In this document: piece after piece, positions 43,690 to 55,476 of the stretch
Layout of the letters: every line of letters starts with the position of its first letter
Numbering within the stretch: position 1 is the stretch's first letter
Assembly: GCF_000219625.1 (NCBI RefSeq)
Contig: NC_018204.1
Location: 124,001-188,000, forward strand
DNA length: 64,000 nucleotides
Source: Zymoseptoria tritici IPO323
Taxonomy: Eukaryota > Ascomycota > Dothideomycetes > Mycosphaerellales > Mycosphaerellaceae
Reading direction: 5' to 3'
Made by a program: the position numbers and the translations under genes
Notes under the pieces: generated by a model
The model's input: only the letters and a program-made list of their open reading frames with translations
Database searches by the model: none
What the model was told of the DNA's origin: nothing

Positions 43690-44907
43690 TTCGTATAACT
43701 TGCTATTAATATTAGACGACGGTAGTAGTAGTTTTGGAGCCCTCTTCGATGTCGGCTTACTAGCTAGTTTAGGCCCTTTATTAGCGGCGACCTCTATAGC
43801 CCTCGTAACGGCTACTTTAGTAGCTATACTAGCTACTTAGGCCTTCCTCTTAATAGTATTTATAGTAGTACGAGACGTGCCCTTAGGTGCCGTCTAAGGT
43901 GCCTTTTTAGGTAGCATTTAAGCTACTATGCCGCCTATTAGAGGCACTACTATATCGCTACTAATATAGTTAGGAGGAAGCGTAAAGGTTACCGACTTCC
44001 TTCTCGTTCGTTTAGCCGGCGTTATTGTTACCTCTACGCCCTTAGTCGACAACGCCCTTATACGCCTTCTTATAATTATATAGCTAGTATTGCCGTCGAT
44101 GCCGTCGCGCTATATAGCCTCCTTAGTAGGGTCCCTATTACTTAGAGCAATAACCTAAGTCTCTATTAGTAGTTACGGCTCCGGCTCTAGTATATCTAAG
44201 GATAGTAGTAACTATGTCTAAAACTACGAATACGCGTCCTTAGGGAGGCTCTAAGGAAGGTCGGATAGCTCGCTATCGCCTATATCGTCGCTACCGTACG
44301 TAGATTCGTCGAAAACGCGTGTTTAGGAGTCTTAGGAGTCTTAGTAGAAGAATCTCGGCTACGTCTCTTAATATAGGTAACCGGAAAGTTAGAGGAGCGA
44401 TTACGTAAGCGTCCGTAATAGTAACGACAATATTAATACGTCAAAATAACGAGACGACATAGGAGGTAATAATAGTAATATAAGTTCGTCGCTGTTTATA
44501 GTATTGTAGTAGTGTTATAGGTGTTAGAAGATTTAGTTAGCCTAGTAAGAGAGAAAAGTTTGATCTCGAATTTAGCTTAGCATTTCCCGACTTATTTGTA
44601 AGCGAGAATAGCGATCTGAAGTCAATTAAAAGTTACGGTATTTCGACCTCGACAGACTTCTCTACTCTAAACAACACCACCTCTTCCCGCTACTACGTCT
44701 CTGCCTCCTTTTACCGCTAGGCTGCAGCTTAACTATACTTGACCAGCACCAGTCAACGAGAGCCGAGTTCAAGACGTCCACGGTCCTGCTCGGGATTCAG
44801 TAGCGTGTTTATTCACTAAATGGAAGGCTGTCTCTTTCACACCCACCTACCGAATGTTCGACTCCTTAGGCAGAAAGTCAGGAGGTGCTTGGGCCGAGTT
44901 GAGGTCG

Positions 44908-45040
44908 ATGAACAACATGTCTCCTAATGAACAACATCTCTCCTGATGAACAACATGTCTCCTAATGAACATCATTTCTCCTGATGAACAACATTTTTCC
45001 TAATAAGCAACATTTCTCTTCATGAACAACATTTCTCCTG
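44908..45040. repeat. Tandem repeat, about 19-20 bp
   Basis: Seven imperfect copies of TGAACAACATTTCTCCTGA-type units (variants GTCTCC, CTCTCC, TTTTCC). Un-RIPed. It lies upstream of the gene at 45,334 and merges with further ACCATTTCTCCTCC and ACCATCTTACCT repetitions to about 45,180. Confidence 0.85.
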
Positions 45041-45333
45041 GCGTGTTACCTGATGGAATGGAATTCCTCTTGATGGGCAGCATTTCTCCTGCGGCATCAT
45101 TTCTCCTCGACACCATTTCTTCTCCGACACCACCTTACCTCCGAAACCATTTCTCCTCCGACACCATCTTACCTTCAACATCATCTCATCTCCTCTACCT
45201 CGCCATGACCTCCAAACACAACTACTCCCTCGCGAAACCTATCATTACCCAATTCTTCACTACCGCATGTGCCTCCTCCTCCTCCCTCCCTCACAATCTT
45301 CACCTTAACTAACCCCGACCCCTGTCTTTCCAG

Positions 45334-46518
45334 AATTACCTCCAGACTCTCGGCGACCTTACCTCAACCAATCTCAACTCCCTCTACGACCTCCTCTTAT
45401 GGGAGCAGAGTGACATTGACGAGCCCCGACACAAAGCAAACTTGTTGAAATGGATTCGGAGGAACTTGCCCGAGTTCAATCTTCCCCCGGGAGAGCGGTT
45501 CGGTGCGGCGGCCTTGATTCGGAAGAGTATGGCAGAGCGGAACCCTCTTCCTGCGGCTTCGACTAAAAAGGAGGAGGGAGTAGGGAGAGGCAAGGATAAG
45601 TTGGAGACGAAGAAGGCGGAGAGGAAGGGGAAGGAGAAGGTAAAGAAGGAGGAGAAGCTGCATTGGGATGTGACAATGGCGGACGCTAACCATGAAGGCG
45701 AGGGGTTGGTTTATGAACATGGTGGTGGGATATACGTCCAAAGCGAGGACGAGACCGAGGCCGAGCCAATCGCACGGGAGAGAGACTCTCTCCACGAGAC
45801 CACGGCGAGCTACAGGAACAACATGCCCAAGAGCGAAAAGGTCGTCGCTTCTTCCTGGGTTGCAAAGGACGCTAGACGTGCGGCTGGGGAAGAGACGGTA
45901 CGAGGGCACACTCCCAGAGTGTCGTGGATGGACTCGTCCTCCTCCTCTCCCAAGAAAAAGAAGAACGGTGTTCTTCCTCCCCAACTCTCGAGCAAGGTAC
46001 CCGCCAATCAACAGCCAACTCGGAAACAGGGCTACACTACTACTACCACTACTACCACTACTACCATCCTAACAACCTTCACGACAGAAGCTCTACACCG
46101 CGCCTTCCTTACCGCCGAAACCCTTTGGCGGGAGAGAGACTTTGTACGTTGTGTCGTTGAGATTTCCCGCGCGATGGCGTTGGTGGTGCCTTTTGTTAGG
46201 GATGAGAGTCGACTCCCGCGGAACGGGGTGGAGGAGGATGAGCATCAGCATGAGCATGAGCACGAGCATGGGGTGGACGAGGGAGAGTGGGAGGGTGATG
46301 GCGAGGAAGGGCAATGGGAGGACGATGTGTACGCGTGAAGGATTTGGGAGCGTGAAGGAGTTGGGCACGAGGAGGCGCCGCAGCACGAGGGGGAGACGAG
46401 TACGGGCGGTTTCGATGTCGACGGCGATCCAGTTAGAAAGGAGGAGCGGGAGGGAGGGGCCCTGTGCCAGGACTGGCTGGACGTCGCGCAATTACGGAAG
46501 TTCGTCCGCGACGAGTAG
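45334..46518 (+). pseudogene. Charged hypothetical protein, one internal TGA
   Basis: Family unknown. The frame opens after a textbook acceptor (CTTAACTAACC branch, TTTCCAG ending 45,333) and reads NYLQTLGDLTSTNLNSLYDL, LLWEQSDIDEPRHKANLLKW and IRRNLPEFNLPPGERFGAAA, followed by a Lys/Glu-rich centre, a Thr run, LHRAFLTAETLWRERDFVRC and a His/Glu repeat (HEHEHEHG). TGA at 46,336-46,338 interrupts it, but the same frame continues in the same style (RIWEREGVGHEEAPQHEGE, ALCQDWLDVAQLRKF) to TAG at 46,516-46,518. A plausible first exon (ATG 45,205, MTSKHNYSLAKPII) is in the same frame, but I find no donor in matching phase. A CGA-to-TGA change would explain the stop. 395 codons from the acceptor. 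Confidence 0.55.
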
Positions 46519-46560
46519 AGGAATTGAGTTGGTCGAAGAGCTGGGCGCATCTGTGCAGTG

Positions 46561-47094
46561 CTATCGTAGGCGAGCAGAGCTGGGCTTTGGTGGAGCCCAG
46601 CTTGGAGACGACGGTATATCCGATTCTACCGAGGTCGTCCCAAGTAAGACTTCAGGCCACGTCATTTTGCAGTCGATGGTCGAGAGTGCGGACCTCGTAG
46701 CTTGAGCACTGATTGTGGCATCGATACACTCTTGTCCAATGCGCTTTGCCGCCTTAAATGTTCTCTCCAGCGCAAACATAGAGGTATCGTGTGCGGTTTG
46801 TAGTTTGGTCGCAGACTTGGGACTCGTAGCCGAGCTGTCTATCGCGCGGCCCGACATGGCATTGCCTCGGACGGAGGAAGGGCGGATGAACCTTCGGCTT
46901 GCGCCCATAGTCCATAATTTGACATTGATGTCCTCCATGAATTTTTCCAGCGGACAACCTAATAGGGTGGACTTGCTCAGCGCCCGTGCTCGTGGCCGCG
47001 GATTCGGAAACAGCCGAATAGTCCTCGAACAGGTCGGCCGTGCTTGCCGAACGAGTAGAAGCGCTCGGAAGGCGTGCTGTACTCCTGACATCAT
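46561..47094 (-). CDS. Hypothetical protein, 177 codons
   Basis: An open minus frame reading PLEKFMEDINVKLWTMGASR, HDTSMFALERTFKAAKRIGQ and ECIDATISAQATRSAL, with plausible amphipathic helices. The plus-strand frame 46,715-47,131 is its competitor. No domain is recognised. It is convergent with the gene at 45,334 (46,518 versus 46,561). Confidence 0.35.
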   Translation of the reverse strand: MMSGVQHAFRALLLVRQARPTCSRTIRLFPNPRPRARALSKSTLLGCPLEKFMEDINVKLWTMGASRRFIRPSSVRGNAMSGRAIDSSATSPKSATKLQTAHDTSMFALERTFKAAKRIGQECIDATISAQATRSALSTIDCKMTWPEVLLGTTSVESDIPSSPSWAPPKPSSARLR

Positions 47095-49598
47095 GGGTAG
47101 GTCGACGGTATGTCAGCTCGAGTGTGCTTAGGTCAAGGTATTTGAGGATCTGATGTCGAAAAGAGCAGGGCTGAGAGATACGTTTTGTGATTGATCCGAA
47201 GGTTCTAAAGCCTGATGCTTTCGTTTCTCTATCCGCATCACTTGCGAAATAGGAAGATTCGAGAAGTGGGACTAGGTTAAACGGTTCCAGACGAGGCCGG
47301 GCCAGGTGAGAAGCGAGAAGCAGACCATTTGAAATGTGGACATCGCCACAAGTCTCTCGATCGACCGGAGAAGCATCGTCTTAGATGGTGGCCTGGCGAG
47401 GTTTCTTGGAACGGAGACATGCTCTTCAAGTGTTTGATCTTGGAATCTCCACGGTTCCCGATCGCGATCAATTTCCTTCCACGGTCTCTGAACGTCGTTT
47501 GGCGATCATGTCCACCGCCGTGCCCTGATCGCGACGTAACCACCCCAATCCCACCTTCTCCTCCTCCTTAATCTCGTCCCTCTTCATCCGTCACTGGCAT
47601 GAGACGGTGTTTCCATTAACAAGCCAATCCGCGCAACGTGATTTGTCCAGTGCAGGTGCCTCAGAGACGGTTCGTCGTCGTCGGCTTTCTCTATATGCCA
47701 TCGGTGCTGGGATTTTTGGGTCACTCGTCTGTAGGACATTGTCTTGCTGGGCGAGACAAGTGGCGCGGAGAGGGCCATCTAGATGCGGGAGTACATGTAC
47801 TTGGTGAAAGCGAGCAAGCAAACGAGCGGCAGAGGCCAGAGAGCGAGCGAGCGGCGAAACTCGGTACATGTCGAAACCGTCACAGAGAATTGAGTGTAGA
47901 CGGACTGGACAGCATGTCTCTTCATGTAATTACTCGTGTTTACTCCGGCGGCACAAGCTGTAGAAGGCGAAAGGTCCAGCTTCGGAAGCGATTCTCGAGC
48001 CAGCGAGCGTCGGCTCGCTGTCCAGGCGATTTCAGTCGAGTGCAATAGAAAATCCGATGCGTGTAGACTACTATTAGCCTAAGAGCTCGGTAGAAGATTT
48101 GTAAATCGTAAGTTAAGAGTATAGGAGGTAGTGTTCCCGAGCATTCCCGTTTCCGCCAGCGTTGGCGATCGTCCAGAAGAGCGCACACGCTTCTGCGGTA
48201 GACGTGCGGGCTTGCGCTCGCCGCAACAAAACGAGTCCATGAGCGACACGAAGCCACCACCTCACTCTCGTGGGATCCTTAGTGCGATTTAGGAAGCATC
48301 CCCCAGATACTCCATCGGCATTACATTCGCAAGGAAGTGTGAATCCACAGTAATGATGAACCAAGGAAAGGGGTCGGGTCGACGTTAGTCGGTCTGGTAG
48401 TAGAGCAAGAAGGGTTCGGAGCGCGGCTATACTAATCCGGCAATCCGTCCGGGAGTCTTGACTGAGTCGTTCCGAAAAGGTGAAAAAAAGACTTTCCCGT
48501 TGACTTCTCGCTCGCTGGTAGTAAAACGCTGACTGGATGAGTCTCGGATGGTGGCCTATATGTCTCGGCACAGACTCGCCGCTTTTCTGACCACGCCCTT
48601 GCGAGTCCGTCCCACAAGTAGCACTGCCAATACACATCCCAGATCAGCGTCCAATGCACCGCCCGATTCAAGTTGTGCACTGGCACCGCCGCTGACTTGC
48701 CTACGAGCTCACGTCTCTCCTCCTTGGTCCACTGTCCGGAGTGGCGGCACGGCCTCGCCAAAGATGTCCCTCAGCACCTGGTCCTCCCGCGGCGCTGCAC
48801 GCGCTTCGAAATCCCGTTTGGCGGAAATTGTAAAGAGCGCGCCCCGGGGCACGTCGAGGCGGCGAGGGTTGAAGTGGATGATGGTGGGGGGTGGAGTGGC
48901 TGGAACAGGTGATCCGGAAGGAGAAGGGAATAATAGGGAGAGGATGCGTGTTGGTGGTAGTAGTGTACCGGCCTGCGGATGGAGATTGATGGTTGCCTAA
49001 GGCTGAAGCTACTAACAAGACCACTAGACAACGGCCAGGACGTTTGTTCAACTTAATTATGATGGGAAATGGATTGGAAGGGATAGAGACATGCTGCTTC
49101 TCCGCCCGAAACAGCGGAAGTCGACGTCGTTGCTGATCATCTCAATCACTTTCGATCAGGGGACGATGTCGCGCTGGACGGCGCCTTCAGGGGCTCAGGA
49201 GAGCCGGGACAGTCGCAGAGTCTAGTCGAAGAAGGCCTCGACCAGACAAGACAGCATTGGGCCGGGTGCGGGCACTGTACGATGGAAAAAGTGCTGCGAC
49301 TGGTGTCAGGCGGGACGAGCTGCAAGGACGAAGCCGAGTGGCAGGCAGAATGAAGGATCAGGAGAACTATGCACGATTTGATTGATGCGTGACTCGACCA
49401 GCATTCGAGAATTGACATACTATATATGCAGCAGGCTGGGACATCCGCTTGATCCTCTGCGCACGTCAACGGGACGTTCCAACATACACGCCGCAAGACC
49501 ACTCGTCGGACAAGGTAGCACCTGCACGCAGATCGATGAGTGTCCCGTGGTGCACGCAGCAAGTGTCCAAGCATTGGACATTCTAGCTTCCCAAGACG
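47095..49598. other. No gene established
   Basis: Un-RIPed sequence with short overlapping frames on both strands (plus 47,638-48,048; minus 48,113-48,637; plus 48,548-49,000; minus 49,146-49,613). I recognise no domain in any. Confidence 0.4.
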
Positions 49599-49973
49599 GT
49601 GCAGTTCGTCCAATGTTTACCAAGTCCACCGCCTGCCCTTCCCAGAGATAAATATTGTTGTCGATCCTCTTGCAACTCTCTCGGTCTACACGCGAATCTT
49701 GGTGCCGAACGCGTTAGCAATGTTCTCGACGATGCTTATTCAGATGCTTTGGCTCACACTACATTGCAGCAGCGGAAGGAAGTCATTTTCAACGTCGGGC
49801 GACGAGCTGCAAAACCGACAACAGCCGGCTCGAGGCTCGGACGTTCTCCTGCATTGGGATTCGCGTCACCTGCATTCGACACATCGACAGCGAAACGTTT
49901 AAGAAAAGCACTCGGACCCAGCAGAGCACTTGCCAACATCACATTTTCATACAACGGCCTGGATCCCTTCTAG
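49599..49973 (+). CDS. Hypothetical ORF, 124 codons
   Basis: Reads NLGAERVSNVLDDAYSDALA, HTTLQQRKEVIFNVGRRAAK, RLRKALGPSRALANITF, an even, protein-like composition in the second half. The first 30 codons are less convincing and may be intronic. No family is recognised. Confidence 0.3.
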   Translation: MQFVQCLPSPPPALPRDKYCCRSSCNSLGLHANLGAERVSNVLDDAYSDALAHTTLQQRKEVIFNVGRRAAKPTTAGSRLGRSPALGFASPAFDTSTAKRLRKALGPSRALANITFSYNGLDPF

Positions 49974-51454
49974 CTCGACGCATGCTAGCAGCTTAAATTT
50001 CGATAGTGGCCGAAACTCCGTGACACCATGACACAGTGCAGAGCAGCTCTTCGCACGCTAGTCATCATGCCCCGAACTAATCGATGTACAGCGTTGATCA
50101 CAGCAGGCCGAAAGGGAACGTTCCTCGCAGCAATGGCGATGCAGCGGCGACAACTCGGCGGCCAAGCATGAACACTTTGCGCCTACCACCGACACTGTGC
50201 CCATGGCCAGCGCTGCCGGAAGGATGGCGTGCGTACTGGAGCATCGCCGAGGGCCCACACAATAACAACATCTGCTATCGCAGTTCAAGCGATGGGATGT
50301 TTTTACCGGCAGCTTTACACATCAGCTGTCGGGGTAAGTGATGGTGGAGAGTCGGAAGAATAAGGACAACATACTCTAAGCCAGAATTGATACTGTGCGC
50401 ACGAGCAGATGTCTACATTACATACAGACAGAATACTTCGATACCGAAGATATCGGATCGGATCGAGCTCCACACATCGCAAGGCCCTGAGTAGAGCAAA
50501 GGCTGCTGTAGTTTATGAGAGCAGGATGCGTCAATAGGAAACACTCCCGCTCCGACTTCGACTTCTAAGTAGAACTATATAGCATGCGACGTTACCGCCA
50601 TACCTAGATCCGGCTGTTAAATTCTACCATGCTGCTCCGAGCGTAAGTCCGACGGACTCGAACATGCCCTGAACGAGCGACACGCAGCTACGCACTCGTC
50701 ATCGAACGGAAACTCCTAGCAGGAGACGACACAGGTCGGCGATCGCTACGGACATGCTTGAACTTGGGCAAGCAAAGGCAGTGAAACTGCTCTCGCAGGT
50801 CGGATCTCGACATCACTGTCAGCGGATCTACTTGCCTGATTCCTGCTATATCTTGGTCTAATTTGCAATGTTTTCCTTTGAAGCGTGCTTGGGCGATAAT
50901 CTGCTCGTTCCGCGACCGCTCCCTTCGAACCGATCACTTGCCCCGCGAGTGCCGGAGACCTAATAGCGATTGAAGCTGTCTTTGCTTACGATCTTTGGCA
51001 AGGACGGAGTTGTCGTTGTTTGTGAATCATGCGTCCGCGCTCGATGCCGTTCCCGGGAAGATGGGAATCGATGACCTTGATCGAACCATTAGAGGATATA
51101 GCCAAGTTAATTGTCCTCCACTTGCACGTTTCGAAATCCCGTCCCAGGGTCATCTTCTTCCTGCACCTACCCGTAGGAGGAGGAATACTACTACCAAGCA
51201 GCATTGCTGGCAGGATTATTGCTGGGAGGGTTTTTGCTGGTCAGGAAAGATATAAGAGGACTTGTCTGCCGTTCACTTCCTGTTGGGCAGAGGACAAATG
51301 CCACGCATATGTACTGAAAGCGATCACGGCCTTCGATCGGCTTCCCACTCCCCGATTCCCCTCGTTCTTCACATCCAGCCGGACAAACTATTCCTCGCTC
51401 TGTGAGCTACTCGTCATCTCCTACTTTCATTCCCATCTGCCGCCCAACCTCATC
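49974..51454. other. No gene established
   Basis: A plus frame at 50,084-50,338 (LPPTLCPWPALPEGWRAYWS) ends at a good donor-like GTAAGT, so it may be an orphan exon. Other frames are short. The DNA is un-RIPed. Confidence 0.35.
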
Positions 51455-52000
51455 ATGACAGGCGCACGGCCAAAGAATCCTCACCGCCCTTCTCGCGGCC
51501 AGCACCATCGATACCAGCTCAGATCCCACATGCTGCCGACGGTCGACGCTCCCAAAACCCCTCCCAACACTAAGCGTGCTCTGCATAATGACAATGACGC
51601 AACACCACACCCGCCAACCCTCCACCGCGTTGGCCGCTTCCGCGGAATCGCACAGTGGGACCATGGAGGACGGCACGACCCTGTCCGAAGGCGGCTTATC
51701 TTCAAGCGACATGTTCCGGGAGGAGGGCAGGCTGATACCATAACCTCCCACACCTGTGCGGTCAAGCCGGAGATGATCGACATCGATCCTTTCCTCGATG
51801 CCCATCCCTGCTTCGCTTGCGCTGCGGACCTCTTTTTGACCTCCGCTACCAACCCGTCTGTCGACGAGAACTCCCCAACCAGTCCTCCTACAACGCTCTG
51901 CCACGACGACGATGATGTCCCGGCCTCTATTCTCACTCGACCAGAGGCCCGATGCGCACGATCTAAGCAGCAAAGCATACGACAGAACCGGCAATGCTAG
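51455..52000 (+). CDS. Hypothetical protein, 182 codons
   Basis: The frame is open much further upstream, but I place the start at ATG 51,455, after a pyrimidine-rich leader (CTACTTTCATTCCCATC). It reads MTGARPKNPHRPSRGQHH, DAPKTPPNTKRALHND, RLIFKRHVPGGG, then MIDIDPFLDAHPCFACAADL and an acidic CHDDDDVPAS tail. The basic N-terminal and acidic C-terminal halves resemble the other small unknown proteins in this window. A minus-strand frame (52,051 to 51,407) competes. No domain is recognised. Confidence 0.4.
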   Translation: MTGARPKNPHRPSRGQHHRYQLRSHMLPTVDAPKTPPNTKRALHNDNDATPHPPTLHRVGRFRGIAQWDHGGRHDPVRRRLIFKRHVPGGGQADTITSHTCAVKPEMIDIDPFLDAHPCFACAADLFLTSATNPSVDENSPTSPPTTLCHDDDDVPASILTRPEARCARSKQQSIRQNRQC

Positions 52001-53347
52001 CGGAGACGGCTCCGAAAACCAGCGAAGCTTGTGGGCGCTCATGACGTCCACGTCTTAATGATGACACCGGCCGGTGTGCTGAAAGGTCTCTTCAACGAAG
52101 CTAGGGCAGCTGCTGTTTATTCCCACCTGGGCAGGGCCGAAAGCATGACCTTGGTTGTGGAGTGTAGCAACATTCGATCGCAACCTTCTCGTCCGTCTGA
52201 ATTCGAGGAACAGGTTGGTGATTTCACGCGGGCTCGAACCGTGGACCTCGAATCAACACTGCAATCGGCGGTGGAACGGAGCAGGTCCGGGCGGGCGTTT
52301 GAAGGAGGAGGCAGTGCAAGCGGAGGTGTATTGCTGGCAACACATCCACGGCATCAAGACTCAACACAGATTGCATTTTGATTAAATGGATGTCTTCAAC
52401 GGGCGCGATCATTACCATCATCATCTTTGAACTCATCTTCGCCTTTCTTGGTGATTTACAGTTTTGGAGAGAACTAGTCGCTCCTGGACTGTGGCTCTGC
52501 TGCTCCGGCGATCGACTTGCTTAAAACTGGCTTGTGACTTGCGATCCATATAGTGGCAGTCGTATCAGACCGGGGAGATCTCGTCGCAAGCGTCCTTCCA
52601 TCGGCGCCAGGAATCGCCGCGAATCATGGACTAATGCTAGGATCTGCCTCTGCTTTTCTTGCCAGCGCTGATGCCGCCGAGAACGACGACAGTCAAAGAA
52701 GTTCGTCTGCCGGCGGGTCGAGCTGGCGAAGTCGGGCCACCTTAACGTGGTCGCGAAGTGGGTGTTGTTCTGTCCACTACTGCACCAATGCAAACCTTGA
52801 TGCAGCTCAAAGTAACTCGCTTGGATGTATGCTTCGTGCGAATCCATTATCGGGTTATCGCTTTGTCTCGGCTGTTAAGAAGTCTAGCCCGCGAGCTCGT
52901 TATCGCCGACGCTGGTCTAGCCGAGCCGAGCCGCGCCGCGCCGAACCGAGACGCCCCCTCTAGTCTTGCGTATCCTCTTTTAGTTCTAGCGCTCTATCGA
53001 ATCCGGGACTCATTGCCCCGTCCGTCCTTCCGACGAGTTAACGATCCTTTCACTCCTTCTTTCTGTCTATACAGTCCTACCGCTGTCCCACCGCCAACAC
53101 CACACCTCGTCCGATCGCACTCGTGTAGGACTCTTCCTGCACCGTCTCCAATCTTAGACTTCACTATGTCTACCACTTCCGCGAACAATTCGCTAATGCT
53201 AACCCTAGGATTAAGATCACTTACACTCCCGACAACTCGGCGGCGATTACATTCTGAAGGTTAAGATGCTCTTTACCCGGGTACAATGCAATATGCATAA
53301 TGGCACGGGGGGTTTAGGAGAATGCAACAAGAAGGGTCCTTGATATA
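52001..53347. other. No gene established
   Basis: Frames on both strands at 52,521-52,963 overlap without recognisable content. A (GCCGA)n-like run (AGCCGAGCCGCGCCGCGCCG) lies near 52,920-52,945. A CT-rich promoter-like stretch precedes a short ATG frame at 53,166 (MSTTSANNSLML), possibly a truncated 5' end of a gene. Confidence 0.35.
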
Positions 53348-53785
53348 TCAAGACCAGCAGGTCAGGGAGAAGAGCTTGGAGACCTGAACCTTCGACGTTG
53401 AATTGCGCTTCTCGGGGAAGAACATGTATACATGGAGCTTCAGTCTCCGATTCGAAGATGCAATCCACATCTCCGCCGACATGTTGAATGTCGCTCCCCT
53501 AGGCGCCTTAGCTGGAGCCTCATCCGCCGTCAGCTGCACACGCTCATCGAAAAAACACACACTTGAGCCGATCTCCCCACAACGCGCAAGCGGTCAGTGA
53601 TAAAGGTCTTCTGCGCCATACACAACTGTCCGATTCCCGGGTGGAGGCGTGGGAGGATGAATCTTCGATCTCGTCGTCGCGATTCTAGTCGGAAGGGTTG
53701 ACGGATTATTCGTCGGCTTTGTCGGGTCCGGACTCGCTGTACAGCTGGACGTGCCAAGGTGGTGAAGGCGGTGGAGGCGGTGCAC
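53348..53785 (-). pseudogene. Hypothetical protein with one internal TGA
   Basis: One minus frame from ATG at 53,785 to TAG at 53,348 with a single TGA at 53,594-53,596 (CAC-TGA-CCG, one step from CGA). Before the stop it is Pro/Thr rich (GTSSCTASPDPTKPTNNPST) and ends VVYGAEDLYH; after it reads CFFDERVQLTADEAPAKAP, GATFNMSAEMWIASSNRRLK and LHVYMFFPEKRNSTSKVQV. The second half looks like a folded domain, but I cannot name it. 146 codons. Confidence 0.4.
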
Positions 53786-55476
53786 TACAGCACTTTACGC
53801 GAAAAGCCACTTTATCTTTATCTTCATTATTTACCTTGACCTTCACTTCGTCCATCTTCTCTACATCATGCCTTCGTTTCCCTCCGACTGGTTGGTGTCG
53901 CCTCTACCTTACTCTGACTGCATCGGTCTCCTTAGCAATCTCCACTACTAACATGCCGACCAGGCAGATCTAGGAGACACGTCCGGCGCCGCCCATCACG
54001 AAAATGCGTCTTACCCAAAAGCAGAGTTAGGAGATTGTTTCAAACCTTTCTTCTTGGAGGCATGAGCTCTGCTACCTCTTACCGTCGCTACAGCCGACGA
54101 TACTAACGACAAGATGCGCGTATGGACCGCGAAGTGGATCGACCTCCGCGCGCAGCGCGAGGCGCTATACAAGACGATTGCGGAGAGGGAGGCCGAGGGT
54201 GCAGCACTGAAACAGCGAGGTAAGGAAGATGCATAAGTGCTTTAGAGTTGGAATGCATCGGCGGGATATTCGTCGGCGAAATGGAAGGTCACAGGTGTTT
54301 GCCGGGCATCATACGAACCAACCCTCAGTCGTGATACACTCTTCTCTACATTATTCCAAAGAATGTAATCTGTGAGTGCCCTGATCGGTGACGAATTATA
54401 TCTGCATTCAGACGAGAAACTAATGGAAGCACGGGGTTGGAAGTACAGAGATTCACATCTTCTTTATATACGTATACCTTTGCATATCAAACGCTGGACG
54501 CCCGTGGAGGAGATTTTAAGTCTTCAATCTTGCACAGCATCATCTCCTTGTCATCCGATTGAGCTGATCTTTGGCTAGGGTGAAAGCTGCTTCATCTGCG
54601 TCCAGTCCATCACCGAAGCCGCAACAGACCCTTCCAGAACCTGACAAGCTAATTCCTACCTACCGCTCCGATCTCCACGTTGCTTCGCCCCATCACCGTG
54701 TGTCGCCTTCGCAGCGGGACCAACTCCCAACTCCCACGCCGGTATCCCTCCAGTATGCTCGGCGCGTGTCTCCCGGCTTTTTCTTCTTTACCTTCCGAGA
54801 TTCGTTGGGCCGAGCAGATTCTGCCGATTCTCCAGCGGGGAAGTGTGGCGACGATAAGTAGAGTCGAGGGTTGGGCTGGTTCTGATTTCCGTCGTTGCGA
54901 CCTCTAGCAAGAGGCCGGACTTGGCCAACGTGCATGTCGTCGTGACTGCGCTGTAACCACGAGGGAATCGATGTAGCTAGTACGGTTATAACTCCTACGG
55001 TCCTAAGGAGGCCGAGACGTATGAAGTAACCGCTAGAGACCGAATCAGAGCGGGCGGCGTCAGCGCCATTTTGCCCAGGTTGGTCTCGCAGCAGCAGCTG
55101 CTGCTGCTGCGGTTCGTGTATGCGGGGGATTCTTTCGTTGATGAAACGATGGGACGAGGTTCTGCAACATGTAGAACTACGCGTGGCAGTGACGGCTGCC
55201 ATGCAGCCTCAAAACTCACTACCAACGTTACCTCTCCAAACAATAGCAGATTGCGGCAGCAGTCTATGTATATCATATGCTACTTCTGCTAAGATCACGG
55301 TGCAGGCGCAACAATAGCTACTACGCAGTGGCCGACGGAGGCTCCCTAGCGGGTCACAGGACGATGAGACGTGTCGATTCCATCGAGCAAGCATTAAGCG
55401 TCGGCAACCTGCAAATACATCTTACATCGATGTAAACATTCACGTACCTCCTATTTGTGACCCGGTCCTTTCCAGA
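53786..55476. other. Exon-like scraps, no complete gene
   Basis: Best piece: plus strand ending at 54,219 before GTAAGG, reading VATADDTNDKMRVWTAKW, IDLRAQREALYKTIAERE and GAALKQR, a coiled-coil-like exon end. A (CAG)n-type run (CAGCAGCAGCTGCTGCTGCT) lies near 55,090-55,110. Other frames (54,571-54,861) are Pro/Ser rich and uninformative. Confidence 0.35.

Larger units (their letters stand above)
41500..44530 (-). pseudogene. Long RIPed coding relic, split by an insertion
   Basis: The minus strand reads as protein on both sides of the insertion at 42,895-43,674. Right part (44,200 to 43,690): IRRRIRALSTKGVEVTITPA, KSVTFTLPPNYISSDIVVP, KGPKLASKPTSKRAPKLLL. Left part: RRVDVVEGNVKLAFIGRLAV, then in another frame LLEQYSVLVTYRVVFNSVKL, SIELTAYKYSKG, IRVIDLYIRHFIGYNIRLLI, a possible zinc-like TYKCYNRQC, and KAKHLID, stop, YNYIKANTT. 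A Pro/Gln linker and DNLTNVKKYY follow. Most stops are TAG/TAA from Trp/Gln. Around 750 codons in all; no family is recognised. It may belong to a transposon or a multi-copy gene, since RIP needs duplicates. Confidence 0.5.

Noticed and set aside
51407..52051. 214-codon minus-strand frame
   Set aside because: Taken as the shadow of the plus-strand ORF at 51,455-52,000, which has the better leader and composition; not proven.
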